A DNA stretch of 64,000 nucleotides from Flavobacteriales bacterium UBA6057 (GTDB lineage Bacteria > Bacteroidota > Bacteroidia > Flavobacteriales_G > Salibacteraceae). The translations under genes and the position numbers were made by a program. Shown piece after piece: positions 7,808 to 16,432 of this stretch. The notes beneath the pieces are model-generated. The model made no database searches. It saw nothing but the letters and a program-made list of their open reading frames with translations, and was not told the origin of the DNA. The stretch lies in the NCBI GenBank assembly GCA_002428995.1, contig DIYJ01000005.1, positions 220,474-284,473 on the forward strand. The letters run 5' to 3'. How positions within the stretch are numbered: the first letter of the stretch is position 1; each line of letters opens with the position of its first letter.

Positions 7808-9094
7808 ATGCCTCTTCGCTGCATTCTATCATTCCTGATCATCGCTATTGCCTGCCAGGCCGGAGCGCAATCGCTCTACTTCCCTCCCACTGCCGGTGAT
7901 ACATGGGAGACGATGGATCCTGCAGAACTCAACTGGTGTCCTGAGCGCATCGACTCGATGTATCAGTTTCTGGATGATGAGGAAACAAATGCCTTCATGG
8001 TGTTGAAGGATGGAAAGATTGTGCTGGAGAAGTACTATGATCCCTACCATGCAGACAGCGTTGGGCCATGGTTTTCCGCAGGAAAATGCTTGATGGCTAC
8101 CTTGATAGGTATTGCCCAGGAAGAGGGCCTGCTTACCATCAACGATAAAACATCTGAGTATCTGGGAAGCGGATGGACAAGTTTAAGCCCTGAGCGTGAA
8201 GATTCGATCACCATTTGGCATCAGTTGACCATGACCACAGGATTGGATGAAGCCGATTTCACATGTACGGACAGTAATTGCTTGATCTACAAGGCACCTG
8301 CTGGTTCAAGGTGGGTGTATCACAACGCTCCCTACAGTTTGCTTCGCGATGTGTTGGAAGATGCAACGGGCTTCTTCATCAATTTCTACAACAACACGCG
8401 CATTGCCAACAAAATCGGGATGTCTGGATTCTGGTTTCCCGTGGGGTACAACAACTTCTATTTGAGCGATGCAAGAAGTATGGCACGCTTCGGGCTTTTG
8501 ATCCAGGCGCAGGGTCAGTGGGACGGAACAACGGTTTTGGGAGACACGGCATACATCAACCAAATGACCCGGAAAAGCCAGGATTTGAATGAGTCGTATG
8601 GCTACCTCTGGTGGATCAACGGTGAAAACACACGCATTGAACCTGCTAGTCCACAGGTGTTGACCGGTGAGCTTTCGCCCCATGCTCCTGAAGATGTCTT
8701 TGTAGCTGCGGGATCTGAGGGCCAGTTCATTAGTATTTCCCCTTCTGAAGGATTGATCATGATTCGCCAGGGTGCTTCCTCCTCCCCCGATCTGGCAGCC
8801 ATTGATTTGCACGATCAGATATGGGAACATTTAATCGATTTAAACTGTGCTACCGGCATTGAGCAGAACGAACGGAGATCGATGTCTGTCTATCCCAATC
8901 CCACGGATGGCATGCTTTATTTGAAAGGCCTCAAGCGCGCTCCGGAAGTAGTGGAGCTTGTAGATCACCTGGGGCGCACTTTGCCATTGACACCTGCCCT
9001 GCAGCTCGATGTCAGTGAAATAAAGGCCGGTTCCTATATTCTGAGAGTGGAGTCAGGAGAATTCGCTTATTTTTCGTCCGTCATCATTCAATAA
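7808..9094 (+). CDS. T9SS-secreted serine hydrolase (class C beta-lactamase-related fold)
   Basis: 428 residues: signal peptide (MPLRCILSFLIIAIACQAGA), a beta-lactamase-like domain, then a T9SS C-terminal sorting domain. Catalytic signatures are SAGK (S90-K93, the SxxK nucleophile motif) and YHN (171-173, the YxN motif). HQLTMTTGLDE is typical of this esterase/penicillin-binding-protein-like family. The sorting domain begins near VYPNPTDGMLYLKG and ends SSVIIQ. Probably an extracellular esterase or D-aminopeptidase rather than an antibiotic-degrading beta-lactamase; the substrate is unknown. It lies 10 bases upstream of the next gene. Start ATG 7808. Confidence 0.87.
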   Translation: MPLRCILSFLIIAIACQAGAQSLYFPPTAGDTWETMDPAELNWCPERIDSMYQFLDDEETNAFMVLKDGKIVLEKYYDPYHADSVGPWFSAGKCLMATLIGIAQEEGLLTINDKTSEYLGSGWTSLSPEREDSITIWHQLTMTTGLDEADFTCTDSNCLIYKAPAGSRWVYHNAPYSLLRDVLEDATGFFINFYNNTRIANKIGMSGFWFPVGYNNFYLSDARSMARFGLLIQAQGQWDGTTVLGDTAYINQMTRKSQDLNESYGYLWWINGENTRIEPASPQVLTGELSPHAPEDVFVAAGSEGQFISISPSEGLIMIRQGASSSPDLAAIDLHDQIWEHLIDLNCATGIEQNERRSMSVYPNPTDGMLYLKGLKRAPEVVELVDHLGRTLPLTPALQLDVSEIKAGSYILRVESGEFAYFSSVIIQ

Positions 9095-9104
9095 TCCCCT
9101 ACGA

Positions 9105-9461
9105 ATGGCAGGTCATCCTTTTCCAGAAAAACTGGAACTCTACGAGCGTCTTGTAGCAACGCTTGAAAACGTGCAGCGCAAGGGCAAGGCAAATCCTTAC
9201 ACTTCGCTGAACGGTCACATGTTTTCCTTTCTATCCAAGGAAGGTGAAATCGCGATTCGCTTTTCCAAGGAAGAGCAGGAAGCCTTTATGGAAAAGCACA
9301 ATGCAGGTCCAAGCATTCAATACGGCTCGGTTATGCGCGGTTACGTCACCGTTCCGGAGGACATGTTGGCGCGGTTTGATGAGTTGGCGGCTTACCTCAA
9401 AAAAAGCTACGAATACATCGCCTCGCTAGAGCCCAAGCCAACCACTAAAAAGAAGAAGTAA
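9105..9461 (+). CDS. TfoX/Sxy N-terminal-domain-like protein
   Basis: 118 residues, no signal peptide, lysine-rich tail (TTKKKK). The central NGHMFSFLSKEGEIAIRFS followed by a YGSVMRGYVTVPEDM stretch resembles the TfoX_N fold, a small alpha/beta domain. In Gammaproteobacteria that domain belongs to the competence regulator Sxy/TfoX; in Bacteroidota stand-alone copies have unknown function. It starts 10 bases after the serine hydrolase stop and may be co-transcribed. An imperfect ACGGTG...CACCGT inverted repeat (9479-9500) follows it but lacks a T tail. Confidence 0.68.
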   Translation: MAGHPFPEKLELYERLVATLENVQRKGKANPYTSLNGHMFSFLSKEGEIAIRFSKEEQEAFMEKHNAGPSIQYGSVMRGYVTVPEDMLARFDELAAYLKKSYEYIASLEPKPTTKKKK

Positions 9462-9532
9462 TCGCAAAATCCAACCAAACGGTGTACGCCCTTGCACCGT
9501 CCTGAGTGACAAACCAACTAAACCGAAGCACC

Positions 9533-10120
9533 ATGAAACTCATCCACATTTTTCTTTCCCTTCTCCTCATCGTCCTTGTAGGCGGATGCGATCAATGCAA
9601 GGAAGTAGGCTGTATCAACGGTGGCGACTGCAACGATGGAGAATGCCTTTGCCCGGAAGGCTTCACGGGTGAAAACTGTCAAATAGATGAGCGCTGCATC
9701 ACAAGAAACGTTCAATGCCTCAACAACACGACCTGCGACAATGGAGAATGTCAATGTGGCAATTGGTATTTCGGAGAGCGATGTGAGACCAAATACACCA
9801 ACCAGTTTCTGCGATTCTACTACGGCTCCTACTTCTGCAATTTCACAAGCACTTTTCTGAACACCCGAGTACTCGAAAGCCTTGATGAGGAAGACGGGAA
9901 ACTCTTCTTCATTCTGGACGACCAAATAAGCTTTGAGGTAACCATGGACCCTTCGCTGGACGGAAGTTTTGAGATCGAGGATCAGACCTTTGTGTATCCC
10001 AATTTCGAGCGAGGAACCATCTCTGGTTCAGGTGTCATTTCACTCACCTCACTTCAGTTTACCGTGACCATTGTTTCCGACAACGGGTCCTTCGAAAGTT
10101 GCACGTTCAACGGCCAATAA
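9533..10120 (+). CDS. Lipoprotein with two EGF-like modules
   Basis: 195 residues from ATG 9533; the frame also opens at 9506, but that adds nine residues before the signal peptide. The lipobox is LLIVLVGGC. Two cysteine-rich modules follow, with GGDCNDGECLCPEGFTGENC and CDNGECQCGNWYFGERC spacings typical of EGF-like domains. The remaining ~115 residues are beta-rich with no recognised domain and contain two further cysteines. EGF modules in Bacteroidota surface lipoproteins usually mediate protein-protein contact. The role here is unknown. Confidence 0.75.
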   Translation: MKLIHIFLSLLLIVLVGGCDQCKEVGCINGGDCNDGECLCPEGFTGENCQIDERCITRNVQCLNNTTCDNGECQCGNWYFGERCETKYTNQFLRFYYGSYFCNFTSTFLNTRVLESLDEEDGKLFFILDDQISFEVTMDPSLDGSFEIEDQTFVYPNFERGTISGSGVISLTSLQFTVTIVSDNGSFESCTFNGQ

Positions 10121-10131
10121 AAATGTGACCT

Positions 10132-10833
10132 TTGCGTCCAATTTTGGAGCGCACGGACATCAACACCATCTTTCTTTGGGACTATCGGATTGACGAGCCG
10201 ATCGTTACCATTACCGACCTTGTGGTCTCTCTGCTTTGCTTTTGGTTTGCTTACCGACTGCACACTTCAGGAAATAAATCGAGAGGCACCTGGTACTTCA
10301 AGCTCTACTTTCTTTTGATGGGAGTTGCCACACTCTTTGGCGGAGTCTTTGGCCATGCCTTTCTCTATGCCCTTTCCTGGGAATGGAAGTTGCCGGGTTG
10401 GATCGTCAGTATGTTCTCCATCATGATGATCGAGCGAGGGGCGATTGAACATACAAGACTTGTCTTTAAGCCTCAGATCATCAAGGTGCTCAGCATTGTA
10501 AACATCCTGGAGCTATTGACTTTCATGAGCCTTACCTTCTACTTCATGGATTTCTTTTTTGTGGAATTCCATTCAGGCTACGGACTCATGTTTGTAGTGC
10601 TCGGCTTGGAAAGCTTCCTGTATTTCAAAACAAAGAATGCCGCGAGTAAAAACATCCTCATTGGGATTGGCATCGCAGCGGTAGCAGCCCTTTTCTTCAT
10701 GAATCAATGGATTATTCACCCTTGGTTCAACCACATTTCTGCGAGTCACACCTTAATGGCTGTGGCCGCCTTTTTCTTTTATGAAGGCGCGAAGCGGGTA
10801 AGCCAGGCATCAGGGAAGGATCAGGCACTCTGA
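10132..10833 (+). CDS. Seven-helix membrane protein (DUF6962-like)
   Basis: 233 residues with about seven hydrophobic segments. Conserved-looking histidines sit at the membrane faces: GVFGHAFLY, then HPWFNHISASHTLMAV in the last helices. That histidine arrangement recalls the CREST superfamily of membrane hydrolases and receptors, which is only an analogy. No ATG is available; the start is TTG at 10132 or TTG at 10144 (ERTDINTIFLW). It follows the EGF lipoprotein after 11 bases and a CTTTGCG motif resembling a -7 element lies across the start. Function unknown. Confidence 0.65.
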   Translation: MRPILERTDINTIFLWDYRIDEPIVTITDLVVSLLCFWFAYRLHTSGNKSRGTWYFKLYFLLMGVATLFGGVFGHAFLYALSWEWKLPGWIVSMFSIMMIERGAIEHTRLVFKPQIIKVLSIVNILELLTFMSLTFYFMDFFFVEFHSGYGLMFVVLGLESFLYFKTKNAASKNILIGIGIAAVAALFFMNQWIIHPWFNHISASHTLMAVAAFFFYEGAKRVSQASGKDQAL

Positions 10834-10899
10834 TTTCGACTTCGGCAGGTTTGAATGACGAAAAGGTCTCGCACTGTAAGCGTCTACTCCTATCTTAGC

Positions 10900-11601
10900 A
10901 TGGTTATGAAAAACATCTGCACCCTGCTATTTGCCTTATCAACAAGTGTTCTCCTCATCGCTCAGCCAACGGATGATGCTTCGGCCCGGCAAGTGAAGAA
11001 GCAGCGCAACACCACGCACATCACAAACCTCAAGGAAGGAGCCCTGCTAGTGAGACTTCATTCTAAGCAGCGATCCATTCAATTGCAGCGGAGCATTGGA
11101 CGGGACAAAATCGCAGATCGGATGGAGCGTAAGCAAAACGACCTGAACAAGACCATCATCGCGGCTTTTCGGGATGAGTTTGACTTTTGCCCGGTGTATT
11201 TCTTCTACAGCGATTCCTCCAAAAACGTGACGGAGAGGGACTTTGACAACGTTCACTTCCTTGACGACAGTTTAGAAGTGGCGCCTGATGTGAAGTTTGA
11301 AGGCGACAAATTCCTCACGGCTGAATTCACCACCATTGAGCAAGACACCGTGAAGAAATTCGATTACGATTACAACGCCTCCACGGAGAATGGTCTGGAA
11401 CAAAGAAAGGCTTACCGCGGTGGCCCGGGAATGGACTTTGGCGCATTGGTCATCAAAACGGATGAGTTCGTTCAAATGAGTGAACCCTTCCCTTATTATG
11501 TCAGAACCTTTGATTCGCTTCCCATTTCGGTACGCCCTAAAGAGGTGGTATCGCGCATGAACCGAAAGCTGCACCGGTTTTACAAGAAGAACACGAAGTA
11601 A
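10900..11601 (+). CDS. Exported protein of unknown function
   Basis: About 233 residues from ATG 10900 (an ATG at 10906 is equally good; the frame is open back to 10855). Signal peptide MKNICTLLFALSTSVLLIAQ. The mature protein has a basic, arginine-rich segment (RLHSKQRSIQLQRSIGRDK) and then acidic stretches around DFDFCPVYFFYSD, with no domain I recognise. It ends in a basic tail (RKLHRFYKKNTK). The gene is convergent with the response regulator 69 bases downstream. Annotated as real because the codon pattern and signal peptide are consistent over its whole length. Confidence 0.75.
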   Translation: MVMKNICTLLFALSTSVLLIAQPTDDASARQVKKQRNTTHITNLKEGALLVRLHSKQRSIQLQRSIGRDKIADRMERKQNDLNKTIIAAFRDEFDFCPVYFFYSDSSKNVTERDFDNVHFLDDSLEVAPDVKFEGDKFLTAEFTTIEQDTVKKFDYDYNASTENGLEQRKAYRGGPGMDFGALVIKTDEFVQMSEPFPYYVRTFDSLPISVRPKEVVSRMNRKLHRFYKKNTK

Positions 11602-11670
11602 GTTCTCAGGTGGAGTACTCGATCTAATCCTACAAGCGTAGGGCTCCTTACTCTCCTTTAAAAAGAGCTG

Positions 11671-12324
11671 CTAACCCCAGCCATTTCGCGTAGCCATGGC
11701 AATGGCCTCGGCCTTGTTGTGCACGTCCAGCTTTCGGTAGAGGTTTTCCATGTGGCTGCGGACGGTGAGCGGTGATACAAACATGAGCTCTGCCATTTGC
11801 TGGTAGGTTTTACCGGCCACGATCCATTTCAACACTTCTTGCTCGCGCTTGGTGAGGTTGTAATCTGCCGGAGTCTTCCCCGAATCCGGGACAGATCGTC
11901 TGAACAGATCCAGTGTCTTCTTCCCCATCTCAGGCGAAAAGGAAACGCGGCCGGATACGGCATCTTTGATGAGCTCCAGGACTTTGAGCGGATTTTCATC
12001 CTTCAGGATGTAGCCATCTGCCCCAGCATGAAGCGCCTTGGTGAGGCTCTGCTCATCGTTCATCACGGTCATCATGAGAATCTTGATGGAAGGCTGCAAA
12101 GCCTTGATCTTGGCGGTAGCCGTAATCCCATTCATTTTCCGCATCTCGATGTCCATCAAGATCACTTGGGGTTGGTGAACACCGCGCTCGATCCAATTCA
12201 CCGCTTCTTCTCCATCGCGGGCTAAAAACTGAACCTCCACGTCATCCAGCAAACTGAAGATCCGCTGGAAGTTTTCTCTTACCTGCGCGTTGTCATCAAC
12301 TAATCCGAGCGAAATCGGGGGCAT
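11671..12324 (-). CDS. LuxR/NarL-family response regulator
   Basis: 217 residues from ATG 12324; GTG 12330 would add two residues. The receiver domain has the acidic pair in VDDN, the phosphoacceptor D58 in VILMDIEM and the conserved lysine in ILKDENP. The C-terminal LuxR-type helix-turn-helix is LTKREQEVLKWIVAGKTYQQ with VRSHMENLYRKLDV as the recognition part. By family, it is phosphorylated by a HisKA_3-type sensor kinase and acts as a DNA-binding regulator. No intact kinase is adjacent, but a decayed NarL-type kinase fragment on the same strand lies 1.6 kb away (13906-14238), so this may be an orphaned regulator. Confidence 0.93.
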   Translation of the reverse strand: MPPISLGLVDDNAQVRENFQRIFSLLDDVEVQFLARDGEEAVNWIERGVHQPQVILMDIEMRKMNGITATAKIKALQPSIKILMMTVMNDEQSLTKALHAGADGYILKDENPLKVLELIKDAVSGRVSFSPEMGKKTLDLFRRSVPDSGKTPADYNLTKREQEVLKWIVAGKTYQQMAELMFVSPLTVRSHMENLYRKLDVHNKAEAIAMATRNGWG

Positions 12325-12501
12325 AATCACAGAAGCTTTTCAGAGGGTGCAAGGTAGTTTCTCCTCCCTATTGGTACAAACACCAGAGAAAAGTAGCAAG
12401 CGCATGCAGAAACCACTGAAAATGGTGCCAATGCCGGATTTACTCCATGCACCGCTCGATGGAACTTTGCACCATCAAAAACAGAATCTAAACCATTGAC
12501 T

Positions 12502-13818
12502 ATGAAATTACTTTCTACGCTTCTCCTGTTCCTTTTCATCATGCCTAGCCTCACGCAAGCCCAAAACTCATGGACCAAGTTGAGCAAGTCAGATGTCTAC
12601 GGCATCTGGAATGCAAATGTCTACTGCTACAAAGAAGGCCTCTCCTACTACTACACGGACGATGATGGTGCTACCTCCACTGAACTTGGTATATCACCGG
12701 GATTCATCAGCCAGGTTGGGCAGGTGTTTTTTCTTAGCAAGGAAGAGCTTTTTGTATGCATACGGTCTACCAGCAGCGTAGCTTTTTACAGCAGTACCGA
12801 TGCGGGTGCAAGCTTTACCGAGATGAGCAGTAGCATCATGCCAGTGGATTTCAGCGCTCAGGGTGCGCCAAGGCTCTTTTTCTTCAACAGCATGGAAGGA
12901 TTGGCAGACGTGAGAACCATCTCCGGTGGTGGCGATGTAGTAGACATTATGCTCAGAACTGCTGATGGCGGTGCTACGTGGGCGCAGGCCACGAATGACC
13001 CATTGGAGCTGGATGGACCTCTCGACATTGTTTACAATGCCAACGGAACCGTAAGAGTATATGGTGATGACCATAGTGCGAATGGGATTCACGAAAGCAC
13101 CGATAAGGGGGCAACCTGGTCTGTAGTTGGCTCTAATCCACTTTCCTCTGGAGAGTTCACGGATGATGGCGGTCAAAACATATGGGGTGTTGGATGGGCC
13201 GGATCCAACGAGCCATGCTACGTAAGCTCTACGGACGGTGGCGCAACTTTCAACGCGTGGACACTGCCTGCTCCTGACAATGGCGGCATCATCGCTTGTG
13301 AAAACGCTGCGACTACGGCCCGAGGTGTAGAGCGTGTAGGCCAGAACCTGATGGTAAGAGGCTACAGAGAAAGCGCACAGGACATCGTTACGATCCTATC
13401 AACAGATATGGGACAAACCTGGGAGGACGTGACCTTTCCAGATGGTGAGGAAGCTTCCACCGGTTTCATTGGTGTCACTCAGGATGGGCTGGGTTTCTCC
13501 TATGTACTGCCAACATCTGATGCCTATGTCTTTGGCGCTGAAGAAGGCGGTGTTGGTATGGAAGAGAAAACCCTCCCTCGCCTTCAGGTCTACCCAAATC
13601 CTGTGACAGAGGTGTTGAACATTCGTTTTGATAACCTTCAATCAGGCCTTGTAGAGATATACAGCATTCAAGGAACACTGCTCCATACACAACGCGTGAA
13701 CGGCCCAGCGATTCAGGTGTCTACCGACTTCCTGACTCCTGGTTTGTACAGCGTAATCATGAAGGACAATGATGGGCAGATGGTAGCTCAGAACCAAATC
13801 GTGAAAGCTACTCGATAA
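12502..13818 (+). CDS. T9SS-secreted BNR/Asp-box beta-propeller protein
   Basis: 438 residues from ATG 12502. Signal peptide MKLLSTLLLFLFIMPSLTQA. The body contains at least five Asp-box (S/T-x-D-x-G-x-T-W) turns: SSTDAGASF, RTADGGATW, STDKGATW, SSTDGGATF and LSTDMGQTW. These are the hallmark of sialidase-like or YCF48-like propellers. The C-terminus is a T9SS sorting domain beginning LQVYPNPVTEVLNIRF. No catalytic arginine triad of true sialidases was identified, so a binding role is more likely. The gene lies between the response regulator and the kinase remnant and faces away from both. Confidence 0.87.
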   Translation: MKLLSTLLLFLFIMPSLTQAQNSWTKLSKSDVYGIWNANVYCYKEGLSYYYTDDDGATSTELGISPGFISQVGQVFFLSKEELFVCIRSTSSVAFYSSTDAGASFTEMSSSIMPVDFSAQGAPRLFFFNSMEGLADVRTISGGGDVVDIMLRTADGGATWAQATNDPLELDGPLDIVYNANGTVRVYGDDHSANGIHESTDKGATWSVVGSNPLSSGEFTDDGGQNIWGVGWAGSNEPCYVSSTDGGATFNAWTLPAPDNGGIIACENAATTARGVERVGQNLMVRGYRESAQDIVTILSTDMGQTWEDVTFPDGEEASTGFIGVTQDGLGFSYVLPTSDAYVFGAEEGGVGMEEKTLPRLQVYPNPVTEVLNIRFDNLQSGLVEIYSIQGTLLHTQRVNGPAIQVSTDFLTPGLYSVIMKDNDGQMVAQNQIVKATR

Positions 13819-13905
13819 CCACTCCCCGAAACAACGGACGCGAACCGGCAGGTGACTTTGCAGCATTTCATTCGAAAGCTCAAGGTTGCTTGCCGGTTTT
13901 GGTTT

Positions 13906-14238
13906 TCAGAGTTCCACAGCGATAGCGACACCTTCTCCCACAGCGGTTCGCAAATCATAGCTGGCATTGATATCACCGGCACGCCTGGCCATGTTTCCGA
14001 GTCCGTAGTGCTCGCCTGTTTTGGAGGTTGGCTCCATCCCTGCTCCATCGTCCGTGATCATCAGTTTCAGTTGTTCTCCATAGTCGATTCCTACCTTGAA
14101 TCTATTGACTCTGGAATGCTTCAACATGTTCTGCGTAGCCTCTTGCAGGATTCTGAGCAGGTTGAGCACCTAGTTGGGAGAAAGCTGGCGCTCGTGACCC
14201 ACATTCCTGATAACTTCCCATTCTACAATGTCAGAGAG
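13906..14238 (-). pseudogene. Decayed NarL/DesK-type sensor histidine kinase (HATPase part), in-frame stop
   Basis: Read on the minus strand, 14238 to 14173 encodes LSDIVEWEVIRNVGHERQL then SPN, followed by TAG (14172-14170). The frame continues VLNLLRILQEATQNMLKHS (N-box), ITDDGAGM (G1 box), YGLGNMARRAG (G2 box) and VGEGVAIAVEL, then stops. Upstream of 14238 is another stop (TAA). The N-box and G-boxes are those of HisKA_3/HATPase_c kinases that pair with LuxR-type regulators. The dimerisation helix with the phospho-histidine and any sensor are missing. The fragment is too short and interrupted to be a working kinase. A suppressor or sequencing error at the TAG would not restore the missing N-terminus. 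Confidence 0.8.
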
Positions 14239-14276
14239 TTAGTGTTGTTAAAAGGCTGTGCACCTTTGCGAAGGTT

Positions 14277-15023
14277 ATGTACTTGAAAGAGGTCAAAATA
14301 TCCGTGAAGGTGGTTACGATATGGACCATCCTGCTATCGCACTTGGCGTTGATGGCGCAGGACAGGTCACGGGCGATGCATGAAGATGGCAAGGTTCACA
14401 TCTGTGGTGCCATGAAAAACGTCATGTGGAAGGGCGCTTTGGGAGGCACAATAGAGCTGGATACGATTCAACCTAAAGAAGGACTTTACGGTCTGGGCCC
14501 TTTGGAAGACCTGCGTGGAGAATTGTTGGTCATCAATGGCGAATCCTTCGTTTCCCGCGTGGGCCCAAACGGTGAAATGCTGGTAGAGAAGAGCTTCAAG
14601 GTGAAAGCTCCATTCTTTGTGTTTGCACATGAGCATAACTGGAGCGTTAAGGATCTGCCGGAAACAGTCACAAATATTGCAGAGCTTGAAGTCTACTTGT
14701 CTGCGAGACAACCGGTGCCCTCCACACCTTTTGTATTTCGATTAAGTGGCACCGTTGAGCGGGCGGAAATCCATGTGCAAAACCTGCCTGAGGGAACGAA
14801 GGTCAGCTCTCCCAAAGAAGCACATCAAGGGCAAACCGGCTTTCTACTCGAAAATGTTTCAGTTGATATCGTGGGTTTCTATTCCACCCAACATCACGGA
14901 GTTTTCACGCATCATGACAGCAATGTCCACATGCATCTGATCACTGCCGACCGAAGCCATATGGGACACCTGGACCATGTGATCTTTGGCTCCAGCCCCA
15001 TTAAAATCTCCATTGCGGAGTAG
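14277..15023 (+). CDS. budA: Alpha-acetolactate decarboxylase, exported
   Basis: Converts 2-acetolactate to acetoin and CO2. Family signatures are the EGLYGLGPLEDLRGELLVI block and the metal-binding C-terminus HHDSNVHMHLITADRSHMGH, which holds the histidine cluster. At 248 residues the length is normal. The N-terminus (VVTIWTILLSHLALMAQ) looks like a signal peptide, so the enzyme is probably periplasmic. That is unusual because acetolactate forms in the cytoplasm. No acetolactate synthase (alsS/ilvB) or butanediol dehydrogenase is in the window. Start ATG 14277; a CACCTTTGCG motif just upstream may be part of the promoter. Confidence 0.88.
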   Translation: MYLKEVKISVKVVTIWTILLSHLALMAQDRSRAMHEDGKVHICGAMKNVMWKGALGGTIELDTIQPKEGLYGLGPLEDLRGELLVINGESFVSRVGPNGEMLVEKSFKVKAPFFVFAHEHNWSVKDLPETVTNIAELEVYLSARQPVPSTPFVFRLSGTVERAEIHVQNLPEGTKVSSPKEAHQGQTGFLLENVSVDIVGFYSTQHHGVFTHHDSNVHMHLITADRSHMGHLDHVIFGSSPIKISIAE

Positions 15024-15126
15024 TTGGCCTTTTAACTTTCTTCCAAAGAAAGCTGCTCAAACAGTACATCGTTCTGAGAACGATTTGTCTTGCAAACAGC
15101 ACCTTTGCGGCTTCAATCTCTGCTCC

Positions 15127-15864
15127 ATGATTTTTGAAGTCGTTCCCATCATTCACTCCATGATTGACCTCTATGGTAAACCAAGGTCTACAGAGCGCTT
15201 TCACGAATACATCTCTCAACTGCAAGGAGGCTCCAGAGGGGACTTAGAACTTCCCATCGGAGGATTCAACCCTATGGCTAAAGAGCATGTACTGGAAAAG
15301 CTGTCAGCGCTTGAAGCCCTGAATGCAGAAGCAATCATGCGAGAAGCTTTGGCTGAGCTCGACCTTACCCGACAAAAGCAAGACTCTGGTACCATCAAGG
15401 TAGTATTGAACCTGGCGGACGACCTGAAAGGTGGATGGACCAATCGCTACACCACCGATTTTGACAGCAAGTTCAAACTCAATGCGCTGGTGACCCGAAA
15501 CTTTTGCACGCCCTATTTCTGGACCAGTGAGGAATACTCAGAAGAGTTGATCCATTCACGCGCTATTGAATATGCCATTCGGACGCTTTACTGGCTTGAT
15601 CATGGCAAGCTCAGGACACTTGAAGACCATTTGAATCAGGAAACGTTCGTGAGCAGAAACGCCTCACAAAAACCAGATAAGATGGGCGATGCGCTACTGC
15701 TGCAAGCCGAGCGTTTCTGTGCTCAACATCGAATGCAGGATGACTACAATGTGATCTTCAACTTTTTCTACGGTGACGAAGCCTGCGAGTCTCTGGGCTA
15801 TCCAACCTTTGGGATGAAAGGCATTACCGGCTTCCAATATGCCGCACACCTCAGTCGGTCGTGA
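15127..15864 (+). CDS. Conserved-looking protein of unknown function
   Basis: 245 residues from ATG 15127. The frame is open upstream to 14986, but that stretch lies across the budA end and looks non-coding. No signal peptide and no transmembrane segment. Mixed alpha/beta composition with motifs such as LADDLKGGWTNRYTTDFD and RNFCTPYFWTSEEYS and three cysteines. I do not recognise the family. A CACCTTTGCGG element 20-30 bases upstream resembles the -7 region seen before other genes here. The 3' end overlaps the convergent coaE by 14 bases. Confidence 0.72.
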   Translation: MIFEVVPIIHSMIDLYGKPRSTERFHEYISQLQGGSRGDLELPIGGFNPMAKEHVLEKLSALEALNAEAIMREALAELDLTRQKQDSGTIKVVLNLADDLKGGWTNRYTTDFDSKFKLNALVTRNFCTPYFWTSEEYSEELIHSRAIEYAIRTLYWLDHGKLRTLEDHLNQETFVSRNASQKPDKMGDALLLQAERFCAQHRMQDDYNVIFNFFYGDEACESLGYPTFGMKGITGFQYAAHLSRS

Positions 15865-16432
15865 GCTGAGGAAGTAGTTCCATCAACTGTGGAATCACGG
15901 CTTGCTGACCATCGTTCACAATCTCAAAGTCTGCGCGTTCCCTTCTTTGCTCGTCCGTCCACTGTCGCTTCATTCTGGCCCTCACCTCGGTTTCAGAAAC
16001 TCCATCGCGTTGCATCACACGCTGAATGCGCACGGCTTCATCCGTGCTGATGGTGAGCACACGATCGCAGTCCTTGTAGCTTCCGCTTTCAAAGAGAATG
16101 GCGGCCTCGCGCACCAATACCGCAGCATCCTCATGCCTTGCCGCCCAGGCCTTCCAACTTCTGGCGACCGCAGGATGTATGATCTGGTTCAAGGCATTCA
16201 AAGCGCCCGGGTCGGAGAAAACGTGGGATGCAATTTCAGGACGATTGGCCTTTCCTCCTTCGTAGATGGAGGCTCCAAAAAGTTCCTGCACGGCTTTGAT
16301 CACTTCTGGATCATGATCGAGCACATCGCGGCCGGCTTGGTCAGCTTCAAAAACAGGAAAGCCAAGTGTTTGCAGCACTTTGGCAACGGTAGACTTCCCA
16401 CTTCCAATGCCGCCTGTCAATCCAAGGATCAT
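15851..16432 (-). CDS. coaE: Dephospho-CoA kinase
   Basis: Last step of coenzyme A synthesis: ATP-dependent phosphorylation of the 3'-hydroxyl of dephospho-CoA in the cytoplasm. At 193 residues it is family length. P-loop GLTGGIGSGKST at the N-terminus, substrate-binding EADQAGRDVL, the NQIIHPAVA segment and the lid region RVMQRDGVSETEVRARMKRQ are all present. ATG 16432 overlaps the ybbR stop by four bases (ATGA), so it is translationally coupled as the last gene of the minus-strand run that begins with leucine dehydrogenase. Confidence 0.96.
   Translation of the reverse strand: MILGLTGGIGSGKSTVAKVLQTLGFPVFEADQAGRDVLDHDPEVIKAVQELFGASIYEGGKANRPEIASHVFSDPGALNALNQIIHPAVARSWKAWAARHEDAAVLVREAAILFESGSYKDCDRVLTISTDEAVRIQRVMQRDGVSETEVRARMKRQWTDEQRRERADFEIVNDGQQAVIPQLMELLPQLTTD

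Noticed and set aside
9479..9500. ACGGTG...CACCGT as a terminator
   Set aside because: Only six pairs, a ten-base loop and no T tail.
14986..15126. Longer N-terminus for the unknown protein at 15127
   Set aside because: It overlaps the budA end and a promoter-like CCTTTGCGG; ATG 15127 has a better context.
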